A stretch of 49,418 nt of DNA from Fructobacillus ficulneus (GTDB taxonomy: Bacteria > Bacillota > Bacilli > Lactobacillales > Lactobacillaceae): contig NZ_DF967986.1 of assembly GCF_001047075.2 (NCBI RefSeq), forward strand, positions 49,976 through 99,393, written 5' to 3'. This document shows positions 41,961 through 49,418 of the stretch, one piece after another. Both the position numbers and the translations under genes were made by a program. A model generated the notes under the pieces. That model saw only the letters and a list, made by a program, of their open reading frames with translations. It made no database searches and was not told the origin of the DNA. Each line of letters begins with the position of its first letter. Positions within the stretch are counted from its first letter, which is position 1.

Positions 41961-42773
41961 ATGAAAGTTGCCATCTCCTCAGATAACCATTTAGATTTAA
42001 ATAAAGTTGATTGGCAATGGGCCTTGGAACAACAAGGAGAGTACTTGTTGGACAACAAAATTTCCGTTTACATCATTGCCGGTGATTTGTTTAATCGCTT
42101 TGATAAAACTCTAGAATTTTCCCGCCAACTACAAGAGTTTGTCGATGAAAAGGTCCAAATTCGATTTTTGGCCGGTAACCATGAGATGGGAACTGCCGTA
42201 ACTTATGACGAGTTGGAGTCATCAGTCGATGACCTTTATTTCCATAATAAGGTTTTGGACGTTGGTGGAACACGACTAGTTGGAAATAACGGCTGGTATG
42301 ATTATTCATTTGACCAAGGCCGACATACAATCAAGGAAACGCAACGGTTTAAACGAGAGTTCTGGTATGACCGGCGGATTCAACAGCCTTTAACCGACCC
42401 TGAACGGCTGGCTGTCAATTTAGAGCAAATGAAAGCCGCAGTTGAGGCTGGCCACCAAGCTGGTCAAAAAGTTATTTTGGTTAACCATTTTAGTCCAGAA
42501 GAAACCTTTATCAATCAGATACCCTTTAAGGAACCGCGCTTAGACATTTTAAAGTCCTTTTTGGGTAGTCAGGCAGTTAGCGATATGATTGTTGGCGAAA
42601 AAGTGCAGGCGTCAGTTTCTGGACACCTGCACCTCCATGTGCCACCCTATCAAAAAAATGAAACGACCTTTTATAATGCCTCGGTTGGATATCGGACCCG
42701 GCGGGTCAAGGAATGGTTTAGTCATGACTTTATGACGGAGTGGAAGAGCCGCCTGGTTGTCTTTGATGTATAA
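41961..42773 (+). CDS. calcineurin-like metallophosphoesterase
   Basis: 270 aa cytoplasmic dinuclear-metal phosphoesterase. The metal ligands are visible in order: SSDNHLDL (residues about 6-13, Asp and His), AGDLFNRF (near 40), LAGNHEMG (near 71), NHFSPEE (near 174) and SGHLHLH (near 219). The first motif reads DNH where many have DxH. Substrate not predictable: members cleave nucleotides, phosphodiesters or phosphoproteins. Monocistronic, ahead of the fab promoter. Confidence 0.85.
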   Translation: MKVAISSDNHLDLNKVDWQWALEQQGEYLLDNKISVYIIAGDLFNRFDKTLEFSRQLQEFVDEKVQIRFLAGNHEMGTAVTYDELESSVDDLYFHNKVLDVGGTRLVGNNGWYDYSFDQGRHTIKETQRFKREFWYDRRIQQPLTDPERLAVNLEQMKAAVEAGHQAGQKVILVNHFSPEETFINQIPFKEPRLDILKSFLGSQAVSDMIVGEKVQASVSGHLHLHVPPYQKNETTFYNASVGYRTRRVKEWFSHDFMTEWKSRLVVFDV

Positions 42774-42888
42774 GGTATGATTGCGTTAAAAAATATAAGT
42801 AAATTTTCTTTGTCCAAATTGACATTATATAGGAAGAAAGTTTAAAAAATAAACGATAGAAACGATTAAAAATAGTTTTAACGAGGGA

Positions 42889-42921
42889 TAGTTTGACTAT
42901 CGAAGTATTTCCTGCTAAACT
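42889..42921 (+). promoter_or_regulatory. fab operon promoter with FabT-like operator
   Basis: TTGACT (42893-42898), 17 nt spacer, TAAACT (42916-42921). The imperfect palindrome TTTGA-CTA-TCGAA (42892-42904), inside ATAGTTTGACTATCGAAGTAT, overlaps the -35 and resembles FabT boxes of streptococci and lactococci. FabT is encoded second in the operon, so autoregulation is likely. Confidence 0.75.
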
Positions 42922-42984
42922 ATTTTTATTGTGAATTAGATTAGTTAAGGTCGGTTTTTCCGGCCAGTTAAGAAAGGAAACCTA

Positions 42985-43428
42985 ATGCCAGTACTTACAA
43001 CGACTGAAATTATGGACCTCATCCCAAACCGTTATCCAATCCTCTATATGGATTACGTTGAAGAAATGGTTCCAGACGAATCAATTGTTGCGGTTAAAAA
43101 CGTGACAATCAACGAACAGTTTTTCCAAGGACACTTTCCTGGTAACCCTGTGATGCCTGGAGTTTTGATTATTGAATCATTGGCCCAAGCAGCTTCAATC
43201 TTGATTTTGTCTTCACCACAGTTCAAGGGTAAGACAGCCTACATGACTGGGATTAACGACGCTAAGTTCAAGAAGATGGTCGTACCCGGTGACGTTTTGA
43301 AGCTCCACGTTACCTTTGGTAAAGTACGAGAAAACATGGGGACCGTTGAGGTCACGGCTAAGGTCAATGATAAGGTCGCAACCAGCGCGGAATTAATGTT
43401 CGTGGTGGCACCTGATGAGCACAAATAA
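42985..43428 (+). CDS. fabZ: 3-hydroxyacyl-ACP dehydratase
   Basis: Removes water from 3-hydroxyacyl-ACP in fatty-acid elongation. 147 aa hotdog fold with catalytic His in QGHFPGNPVMPGVL (residues about 48-61) and Glu in IIESLAQA (near 64). The operon has no fabM or fabA, so this copy or a second FabZ downstream of the window may also make the cis double bond as FabN-type enzymes do; sequence alone does not decide. SD AAAGGAAA. Confidence 0.95.
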   Translation: MPVLTTTEIMDLIPNRYPILYMDYVEEMVPDESIVAVKNVTINEQFFQGHFPGNPVMPGVLIIESLAQAASILILSSPQFKGKTAYMTGINDAKFKKMVVPGDVLKLHVTFGKVRENMGTVEVTAKVNDKVATSAELMFVVAPDEHK

Positions 43429-43885
43429 GCTGGGTAGCCAGCTGGTGGACATGAAACAAGTCAACCAAGACTTGATGGATTTGTTCACCAACGTTGTTTG
43501 GGTCGAAGAATATGAACTCAAGCAAAGCCCCTTTCATGCCTTAACGGTTAAAGAGGTGCACACGATTTACGTTATTTCGATGTACGAGGAAAAAACAGCC
43601 TCGCAGGTCGCCAAGGCCGTCCATCTCAGTCCGAGTGCGATGACTACGGCTATCGACCGGTTGGTCGATAAAGGTTATGTAGAACGGCGTCGGTCCAAAG
43701 AAGATCGCCGAGTGGTTAAACTCGGTTTGACACACCAGGGTCGGGTCTTATACCGGGCGCACCAGCAGTTTCATTATAAGGTTGCTAAAGCTTTGATTGA
43801 CGATATGTCGGGAGAAGAAGCCTTAGCCATGGAACGTGCGGTGCATAACTTACAAACTTATTTAAAAGCCTTGATTGAAAGTTAA
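43415..43885 (+). CDS. fabT: MarR-family repressor of fatty-acid synthesis
   Basis: 156 aa winged-helix regulator. HTH in KTASQVAKAVHLSPSAMTTAIDRLV (residues about 52-76), wing ERRRSKEDRRVVKLGLT. Its place between fabZ and fabH is the conserved position of FabT, which binds acyl-ACP and shuts the operon. It overlaps the fabZ end by 14 bases; an internal ATG at 43451 would give 144 aa, closer to streptococcal FabT length, so the start is unsure. Confidence 0.92.
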   Translation: MSTNKLGSQLVDMKQVNQDLMDLFTNVVWVEEYELKQSPFHALTVKEVHTIYVISMYEEKTASQVAKAVHLSPSAMTTAIDRLVDKGYVERRRSKEDRRVVKLGLTHQGRVLYRAHQQFHYKVAKALIDDMSGEEALAMERAVHNLQTYLKALIES

Positions 43886-43908
43886 GGCCTGAAGGATTGT
43901 GAGAAATT

Positions 43909-44883
43909 ATGGAAAACATTAAGATTGTCACGTCGGCCATGCACGTGCCAGACAAGGTCGTTACCAATGATGACCTAGCTGAAATCATGGAAACGAGTGA
44001 TGAATGGATTTATCCACGGACTGGGATTCACCAACGCCACGTGGTAACCGATGAGAATACGTCTGACCTAGCCACGGCAGTGGCGAAAAAGTTGTTGGAC
44101 CAGGCCGGTTGGTCTGCTAATGACTTGGACTTCATCATTGTTGGGACGATGTCACCGGATGCCTTGTCACCGCATACTGCAGCGATTGTCCAAGGTAACA
44201 TCGAGGCGCAAAATGCTTTTGCCTTTGATTTGAATGCTGCTTGTTCTGGTTTTGTTTACGGAATGTCAGTTGCTTCATCTTTCTTGTCTGCTGGGCGGTA
44301 CAAGAAGGGAATGTTCATCGGGGCAGAAGTTTTGTCGAAGTTGGTCGATTGGAAAGATCGAACAGTTTCAGTTTTGTTCGGTGACGGTGCCGGTGGGGTC
44401 TTGTTAGAAAAGACAGACGCCCAAGTTGGTTTGATTGCAGAAGAATTGCAGTCATTCGGTGACCGTGGTGATGCCATCATCACAGGTCGCTTTGCTAACA
44501 AGAACGCCTTTACCGGAGAAATTTCAGAACTGGACCCATACTTCCACCAAGACGGTCGCAGCGTTTATGGCTTTGCCACTCGCGAAGTGCCTAAGGTCTT
44601 GGATAAGGCTTTGAAGAAGGCTGGTCTTGAGGCTGACGATGTTGATTTTTATTTAGCCCACCAGGCAAATAAACGGATTGTTGAATCAATGGCCAAGAAC
44701 TTTGGCCAACCAATGGATAAGTTCCCAACCAACATGGAATTTTATGGTAATACTTCAGCCGGATCAACGGCGATTTTGCTTGCTGAGCTCCAAGCCAGCG
44801 GACAAATCAAGCCCGGTATGAAAATTGCCTTTGTCGGCTTTGGCGGTGGCTTGGCCATCGGTGTTCAAATCTGGCAAGTTTAA
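43909..44883 (+). CDS. fabH: beta-ketoacyl-ACP synthase III
   Basis: Starts fatty-acid chains from acetyl-CoA and malonyl-ACP. 324 aa; Cys in NAACSGFVYG (near residue 113), His in LAHQANKRI (near 250) and Asn in FYGNTSAGS (near 281). It is the operonic copy; the second FabH at 15462 differs across its length. No clear terminator follows, but two hairpins stand before acpP. Confidence 0.96.
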   Translation: MENIKIVTSAMHVPDKVVTNDDLAEIMETSDEWIYPRTGIHQRHVVTDENTSDLATAVAKKLLDQAGWSANDLDFIIVGTMSPDALSPHTAAIVQGNIEAQNAFAFDLNAACSGFVYGMSVASSFLSAGRYKKGMFIGAEVLSKLVDWKDRTVSVLFGDGAGGVLLEKTDAQVGLIAEELQSFGDRGDAIITGRFANKNAFTGEISELDPYFHQDGRSVYGFATREVPKVLDKALKKAGLEADDVDFYLAHQANKRIVESMAKNFGQPMDKFPTNMEFYGNTSAGSTAILLAELQASGQIKPGMKIAFVGFGGGLAIGVQIWQV

Positions 44884-44898
44884 ATTAAATAGTAATTG

Positions 44899-44943
44899 CG
44901 GTGTAGTAGACTGCACCGTAAAAATCAAACGTATTGCAATACG
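44899..44943 (+). repeat. two inverted repeats between fabH and acpP
   Basis: CGGTGTAG-TAGA-CTGCACCG (44899-44918, 8 bp with one G-T) and the perfect 14-bp palindrome CGTATTGCAATACG (44930-44943). Neither has a U tract. They may be RNA processing or stability elements that raise acpP expression over its neighbours. Confidence 0.7.
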
Positions 44944-44968
44944 ATATACCCTATAGGAGAGCATGCTC

Positions 44969-45211
44969 ATGACTAACGAAGAAATTTTTGACAAGGTTAA
45001 GGAAATTTTGATCGACCAATTCGATTTGGAAGATTCAGAAGTTTCATTGACTACTAACATGACTGATGACATCGATGCCGATTCATTGGACTTGTTCGAA
45101 GTTTTGAACCGTGTCGAAGACGACTTTGACATCAAGTTGGAAGAAACTGAAGAAGTTAAGACTGTCCAAGACTTGGTTAACAAGATCAAGGATCAACTTG
45201 ACAAGAAGTAA
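44969..45211 (+). CDS. acpP: acyl carrier protein
   Basis: 80 aa acidic four-helix carrier. The phosphopantetheine Ser is Ser39 in DADSLDLFEVL. The second ATG (44969) is chosen, as AGGAG is 9 nt upstream; the first ATG (44963) is only 3 nt from it. Carries all intermediates handled by the surrounding Fab enzymes. Confidence 0.96.
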   Translation: MTNEEIFDKVKEILIDQFDLEDSEVSLTTNMTDDIDADSLDLFEVLNRVEDDFDIKLEETEEVKTVQDLVNKIKDQLDKK

Positions 45212-45271
45212 GCATCAAGCGGTTTTTTAACCGCATACATACTGGAAAACAAAATTAAGAGGCGGAATAAG

Positions 45272-46237
45272 ATGACAGTTAGAATTGAAAATCCTATTTT
45301 TGACAAACTAGGAATGAAGTACCCCATTGTTGAAGGTGGGATGACATGGGCCGGAACCGGAGCCTTGGCTGCCGCTGTTTCTGAAGCTGGTGGACTTGGT
45401 TTTATCGGAACTGGGTACTGGCATGGTGATGAAGTTCGTCGCGAAGTTCGTCGGGCCAAGGAATTAACTGACAAGCCTTTCGGGGTTAACGTGATGTTGA
45501 TGAGTCGTCACATCCGTGAAGTCTTCGACGTCATCTTGGAAGAAGGCGTGAAGGTTGTGGCCACTGGTGCCGGTGACCCCTCACCTTTCTTGGATGAATT
45601 ACACGCCGCTGGTGTAACTGTTATGCCGGTTGTTCCTTCTCTCTCAATGGCTAAGATGATGCAACGTAAGGGTGTTGACGCAGTTGTTGCTGAAGGAATG
45701 GAATCAGGGGGCCACATCGGTCAAATGACAACCATGGCCTTGGTACCACAAGTTGTTGATGCCGTTTCAATTCCGGTGATTGCCGCCGGTGGAATTGCTG
45801 ATGGCCGTGGTGTTGCCGCTGCCTTCGCCCTCGGTGCATCTGGGGTCCAAATGGGTACTCGTTTCTTGACTGCCCTTGAATCAGAAGTTCATCCAAACTA
45901 CAAGGCCAAGGTCTTAAAGGCTCGCGATATCGATACCATTATTACTGGTAACATCGTTGGTTCACGTGTCCGGGTCTTGAAGAATAAGATGGCCAAGGAA
46001 TACGTTAAGCGCGAAGTTGAAGAAATTGGTAAGCCAGAACCTGATTACGAAACAGTTGAAAAATTGGAATCAGGAACATTGCGTGCCGCCGTTATCGACG
46101 GAGACAAGAATGGTGGAGCCTTCATGGCCGGTCAAGTTTCAGGGATGGTGAACGACGAAAAGCCAGTTGCTGAAATTTTGGCTGAAATCTGGGCCCAAGC
46201 AACTGATATCATGGGCATCGAAAATACGACTAAATAA
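45272..46237 (+). CDS. fabK: enoyl-ACP reductase II (FMN-dependent)
   Basis: Final reduction step of each elongation cycle, NAD(P)H and FMN dependent. 321 aa TIM barrel of the nitronate monooxygenase superfamily: PIVEGGMTWAGTG (residues about 18-30), AEGMESGGHIG (near 145, catalytic His region), PVIAAGGIADG and LGASGVQMGTRFL (FMN phosphate). Its place between acpP and fabD is the streptococcal order. FabK types are resistant to triclosan. Confidence 0.96.
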   Translation: MTVRIENPIFDKLGMKYPIVEGGMTWAGTGALAAAVSEAGGLGFIGTGYWHGDEVRREVRRAKELTDKPFGVNVMLMSRHIREVFDVILEEGVKVVATGAGDPSPFLDELHAAGVTVMPVVPSLSMAKMMQRKGVDAVVAEGMESGGHIGQMTTMALVPQVVDAVSIPVIAAGGIADGRGVAAAFALGASGVQMGTRFLTALESEVHPNYKAKVLKARDIDTIITGNIVGSRVRVLKNKMAKEYVKREVEEIGKPEPDYETVEKLESGTLRAAVIDGDKNGGAFMAGQVSGMVNDEKPVAEILAEIWAQATDIMGIENTTK

Positions 46238-46250
46238 TTGAGGTTTTCAA

Positions 46251-47192
46251 ATGAAAGTTGGACTATTATTTAATGGCCAGGGTTCACAACAAGCTGGCAT
46301 GGGGACTGATCTCTATGACAACTTACCTGGCTACCGCGCTTACATCGACCGCGCTTCTGAAATCTTGGGTTATGACTTAAACCAAGTCGACCAAGACGAA
46401 GAAAAAATTTGGCAAACGCAATACGCACAACCAGCCATTGTTGCCATGGACGCTGCTTTGGCAGCCGTCTTGAAGGATGCTGGACTAACAGACATCGTTG
46501 CCGGTTTGGGACTATCGTTGGGGGAATACCCAGCCCTAGTTGCCAATGGAATTTTGACTTTTGACCAGGCGATTGCCTTGGTCAAAGACCGCGGTGCTTA
46601 TATGCAGGCCGTTGGTGATCAAAACCCTGGTAAGATGGTTGCGGTTTTGGATGACAACCAGGAAATGATTGTCTCTGTCGTGACTGACTTGCAAAAGCAA
46701 GGCTTAAAGGTCTATCCGGCCAACTTCAACACCTTTTCACAACTAGTGATTGGTGGGGTTGAAGCGGATGTTGACCAAGCTGTTGCCGCTTTGACTGATG
46801 CTGGTGTTAAGCGTCAGGTTGAATTGCCAGTCGCTGGGGCTTTCCATACGCCACTCTTGCAAGATGCCGCTGACCAAATGGCTGACCGCTTAGCTGGTGA
46901 AGACTTCGGTCAACCAGCCTTCCCGGTTTATTCCAACACAACCAAGACGGCCTTTGAGCCAGCAATGGTTGAGCAAACGTTGACGGACCAAATCGTTTCG
47001 CCAACTTACTTTGCCGATTGCTTGCAACAAATGGTCGATGCTGGTGTCGATACCCTCGTGGAAATCGGCCCAGCCGCAACATTAGTTAAATTTGCTAAGA
47101 AAATTGCTCCTAAGGAAGTTGCCCGTTATACGGTCACTGACTTAGCCTCTTATCAAAAAGTCGTTGAGGCACTCAACGAAGAGAAAGGATAA
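46251..47192 (+). CDS. fabD: malonyl-CoA:ACP transacylase
   Basis: Loads malonyl groups on ACP. 313 aa. FNGQGSQQAGMG at the N-terminus, nucleophile Ser in GLGLSLGEYPAL (near residue 92; the usual His of GHSLGE is Leu here), Arg and His of GAFHTPLL near 200 as partner. 13 bases after fabK, 6 before fabG. Confidence 0.95.
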   Translation: MKVGLLFNGQGSQQAGMGTDLYDNLPGYRAYIDRASEILGYDLNQVDQDEEKIWQTQYAQPAIVAMDAALAAVLKDAGLTDIVAGLGLSLGEYPALVANGILTFDQAIALVKDRGAYMQAVGDQNPGKMVAVLDDNQEMIVSVVTDLQKQGLKVYPANFNTFSQLVIGGVEADVDQAVAALTDAGVKRQVELPVAGAFHTPLLQDAADQMADRLAGEDFGQPAFPVYSNTTKTAFEPAMVEQTLTDQIVSPTYFADCLQQMVDAGVDTLVEIGPAATLVKFAKKIAPKEVARYTVTDLASYQKVVEALNEEKG

Positions 47193-47198
47193 GGACTC

Positions 47199-47927
47199 AT
47201 GGATTTTTCAAATCAAACAGTGTTCGTCACTGGATCATCACGGGGAATCGGCCTAGCCGTTGCCCACGCCTTCGATGACGCGGGCGCTCAATTAATTTTG
47301 CATGGTCGTTCACCAATCAGGGAAGAAGTTTTGAACTCTTTCAAGCAAAAGCCAATCGTCGTTCAATTCGACATTGCTGATGCTGAAACTGTTGAAGAAA
47401 CTTTGAAGGACTTATACAAGCAGGAAGGTTTTGCCGGGATTGATATCTTGGTGAACAACGCCGGAATTACCAAGGACCAATTGGTAATGGGAATGACTGC
47501 TGCTGATTTTGCTCAAGTCGTTAATACGAACTTGAACGGAACCTTCAACGTTACTCAACCAGTCTTCAAGAAGATGATTCGTCAAAAGCACGGTGTTATC
47601 ATCAACATGGCCTCAGTTGTTGGCCAAATGGGTAACATGGGTCAAGCCAACTATGCTGCTTCAAAGGCAGGAATGATTGGCTTGACAAAGACTTTGGCTA
47701 AAGAAGGGGCGCGTCGTAACATTCGCGTCAACGCCATCGCCCCAGGAATGATTGTTTCAGACATGACTGATGAACTTTCAGATAAGGCGCGCGAAGCGAT
47801 CTTAAATGAAATTCCATTGTCTCGTTTTGGAACTGTTGATGACGTTGCCGATGTTGCCTTGTTCTTGGCAGGTAACGATTACATGACTGGACAAACCATC
47901 ACCGTTGATGGCGGTTTACACATTTAA
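47199..47927 (+). CDS. fabG: 3-oxoacyl-ACP reductase
   Basis: NADPH-dependent short-chain dehydrogenase reducing 3-oxoacyl-ACP. 242 aa. Cofactor loop TGSSRGIG (residues about 11-18), NNAGIT (near 87), catalytic Ser in NMASVVGQMG (near 137) and YAASKAG (near 151-157). C-terminus TGQTITVDGGLHI is typical. Confidence 0.97.
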   Translation: MDFSNQTVFVTGSSRGIGLAVAHAFDDAGAQLILHGRSPIREEVLNSFKQKPIVVQFDIADAETVEETLKDLYKQEGFAGIDILVNNAGITKDQLVMGMTAADFAQVVNTNLNGTFNVTQPVFKKMIRQKHGVIINMASVVGQMGNMGQANYAASKAGMIGLTKTLAKEGARRNIRVNAIAPGMIVSDMTDELSDKAREAILNEIPLSRFGTVDDVADVALFLAGNDYMTGQTITVDGGLHI

Positions 47928-47958
47928 TTAATTTGAGTACCACAGAAAGGAAACAGCA

Positions 47959-49209
47959 ATGACACGAGTAGTAATTACAGGAATGGGTGCTGTGACCCCA
48001 TTAGGAAACGATACAAATGCTTTCTTGGACGGCCTTTTCGCCGGGAAATTGGGAATTAAGCCAATTACCAAGTTTGATGCTTCAGAAACAGGAATCTCTG
48101 TTGCCGGACAAGTTGATGGATTTGATCCAGCAGCGCGTGTTGGTAAGCGTGATGCCCGTAAGTTGGACTTGTTCTCACAATATGCAATTGATGCAGCTTA
48201 CCAAGCCTTGGACCAAGCTGATTTGTTGCCTGAAGAAGGTTCAGAAGAAAAGTCAAAGGTTGCTAACCCAGAACGCTTTGGTGTTATCTTGGGAAACGGT
48301 ATTGGTGGTTTGACGACTATCCAAGAACAAGTTATCAAGATGCATGAAAAGGGACCACAACGAGTTTCACCATTGTTCGTTCCTGAATCAATTCCGAACA
48401 TGGTTTCTGGAAACGTTTCATTGCGCTTCGGTGCCCGTGGTGTCAACTTCACTGTTGTCACTGCCTGTGCCTCAGCTACTAACGCCGTTGGTGAAGCCTT
48501 CTGGCGCATCCAATCAGGTCGTGAAGACGTGATGTTGACTGGTGGTTCAGAAGCAACTGTTAACGAAATTGGAATTGCTGGTTTCGCCGCTTTGACTGCT
48601 TTGTCAAAGGAAGAAGACCCTAAGCAAGCTTCAAAGCCTTTCGATAAGAACCGTCATGGTTTCGTCTTGGGTGAAGGTTCTGGTGTCTTAGTGATGGAAT
48701 CATTGGAACACGCTGAAGCACGTGGTGCTAAGATTTTGGCCGAAGTTGTTGGTTACGGTGCTTCTTCTGATGCCTACCACATGACTTCACCAGCCCCTGA
48801 TGGGGAAGGTGCAGCTCGTGCCATGAAGGCTGCCTTGGCTGATGCCGGCATCAAGCCTGAAGATGTTACTTACATCAACGCCCACGGTACTGCTACTGGT
48901 GCCAACGATTCAGGTGAAGCCGAAGCAATTGCTTCTGTCTTCGGTCCTAACTCTGTCTTGGTTTCATCAACTAAGGGAATGACTGGCCACCTCTTGGGTG
49001 CTGCTGGTGCCATTGAAGCCGTTGCTTCTGTTGGTGCTATTGACCGCGGTCAATTGCCAGTTAACGTTGGTTTCGACGAACCTGACGAACACACAAAGTT
49101 GGTTAACTTGGTTAACGACTCAAGCAAGAACACAGCCCCTGAATATGTTTTGTCAGCCAACTACGGTTTCGGTGGACATAACGCCGCTGTTGTCTTTAAG
49201 AAGTGGTAA
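47959..49209 (+). CDS. fabF: beta-ketoacyl-ACP synthase II
   Basis: Elongating condensing enzyme. 416 aa with Cys-His-His: VTACASATNAVG (Cys near residue 170), NAHGTATGAND (His near 309) and GMTGHLLGAAG (His near 345). SD AAAGGAAA. Highly biased codons. Only 14 bases before accB, so acetyl-CoA carboxylase genes probably continue the operon. Confidence 0.98.
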   Translation: MTRVVITGMGAVTPLGNDTNAFLDGLFAGKLGIKPITKFDASETGISVAGQVDGFDPAARVGKRDARKLDLFSQYAIDAAYQALDQADLLPEEGSEEKSKVANPERFGVILGNGIGGLTTIQEQVIKMHEKGPQRVSPLFVPESIPNMVSGNVSLRFGARGVNFTVVTACASATNAVGEAFWRIQSGREDVMLTGGSEATVNEIGIAGFAALTALSKEEDPKQASKPFDKNRHGFVLGEGSGVLVMESLEHAEARGAKILAEVVGYGASSDAYHMTSPAPDGEGAARAMKAALADAGIKPEDVTYINAHGTATGANDSGEAEAIASVFGPNSVLVSSTKGMTGHLLGAAGAIEAVASVGAIDRGQLPVNVGFDEPDEHTKLVNLVNDSSKNTAPEYVLSANYGFGGHNAAVVFKKW

Positions 49210-49223
49210 GGGGAAGACCAACC

Positions 49224-49418
49224 ATGAACTTAAATGTAAAAGAAATTCGCGAATTGATGGCGGACTTGGAAAAGTCTACTTTGCGTGATGTTTTGATCCA
49301 AGACGGTGACTTTTCATTGCACTTGTCAAAGAATGAAGAAGTACAAGCACCGGTTGCCCCAGTGGCTCAGGCGCCTGTTGCGGCTTCAACACCGGCGGTT
49401 GCTCCAGTTGCTCCAGCC
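49224..49418 (+). CDS. accB: biotin carboxyl carrier protein of acetyl-CoA carboxylase, N-terminal part
   Basis: First 65 codons only; the window ends inside the gene. MNLNVKEIRELMADLEKS and DVLIQDGDFSLHLSK match the AccB N-terminus, followed by the Ala/Pro/Val-rich linker. The biotinyl Lys domain lies beyond the edge. SD AAGGGGAAG is present 7 or more nt upstream. Confidence 0.93.
   Translation, partial: MNLNVKEIRELMADLEKSTLRDVLIQDGDFSLHLSKNEEVQAPVAPVAQAPVAASTPAVAPVAPA

Overview
The window looks like chromosomal DNA of a low-to-medium-GC heterofermentative lactic acid bacterium, most likely Leuconostocaceae (Weissella-like). Support: TTG is the favoured Leu codon, regulation runs through T-boxes and attenuators, there is a FabT-controlled type II fatty-acid operon with FabK, two Nramp manganese importers, a dehydrogenase close to the L-2-hydroxyisocaproate dehydrogenase known from Weissella (Lactobacillus) confusa, and no haem pathway. 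Placement is inference from gene content and remembered sequences; no search was run. I see no prophage, IS element or CRISPR array.

Layout. 1-7.9 kb (minus): an eight-gene methionine/methyl-transfer operon behind a T-box whose specifier reads ATG (Met): MetE-core-like protein, URO-D-fold protein, amino-acid ABC importer, permease and homocysteine S-methyltransferase. 8-12.4 kb (plus): FMN reductase, two tRNA-Asn-type genes flanking a 2-hydroxyacid dehydrogenase, a nucleoside transporter and a Ser/Ala-rich membrane protein. 12.4-18.7 kb: Val T-box with valS, a stand-alone fabH, a secreted LysM-CAP protein and an LCP protein. 18.7-22.6 kb: ppx-mvaA-unknown-sir2 operon. 22.6-28.9 kb: a metal-homeostasis block of CDF exporter, two mntH copies, usp, and a CadD-type transporter with a CzrA-like ArsR repressor, then tRNA-Leu. 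29-32.5 kb (minus): nuclease and a second amino-acid ABC importer with a double-terminator leader. 32.7-34.7 kb: metG. 34.8-38.4 kb (minus): pyrE and pyrF behind a PyrR-type attenuator, a disulfide oxidoreductase and an ECF S component. 38.6-42.8 kb: gap, an LPxTG-type adhesin broken by an in-frame TAA, and a phosphoesterase. 43-49.4 kb: fabZ-fabT-fabH-acpP-fabK-fabD-fabG-fabF-accB, the last cut by the window end.

Most interesting: both mntH genes carry the same structured 5' leader. It shows a compensatory change in an inner hairpin, a long-range closing stem just before the Shine-Dalgarno, and an intrinsic terminator inside the leader. This looks like a transcription-attenuation riboswitch for manganese import, and I do not recognise it as a known class. 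The upstream mntH also has Thr in place of the metal-selecting Met of the Nramp MPH motif. Other leads are the Met-T-box operon pairing a MetE-core protein with a URO-D protein, an odd tRNA that can be folded with either a GTT or a TTA anticodon, and a possible ATC start codon on the permease.
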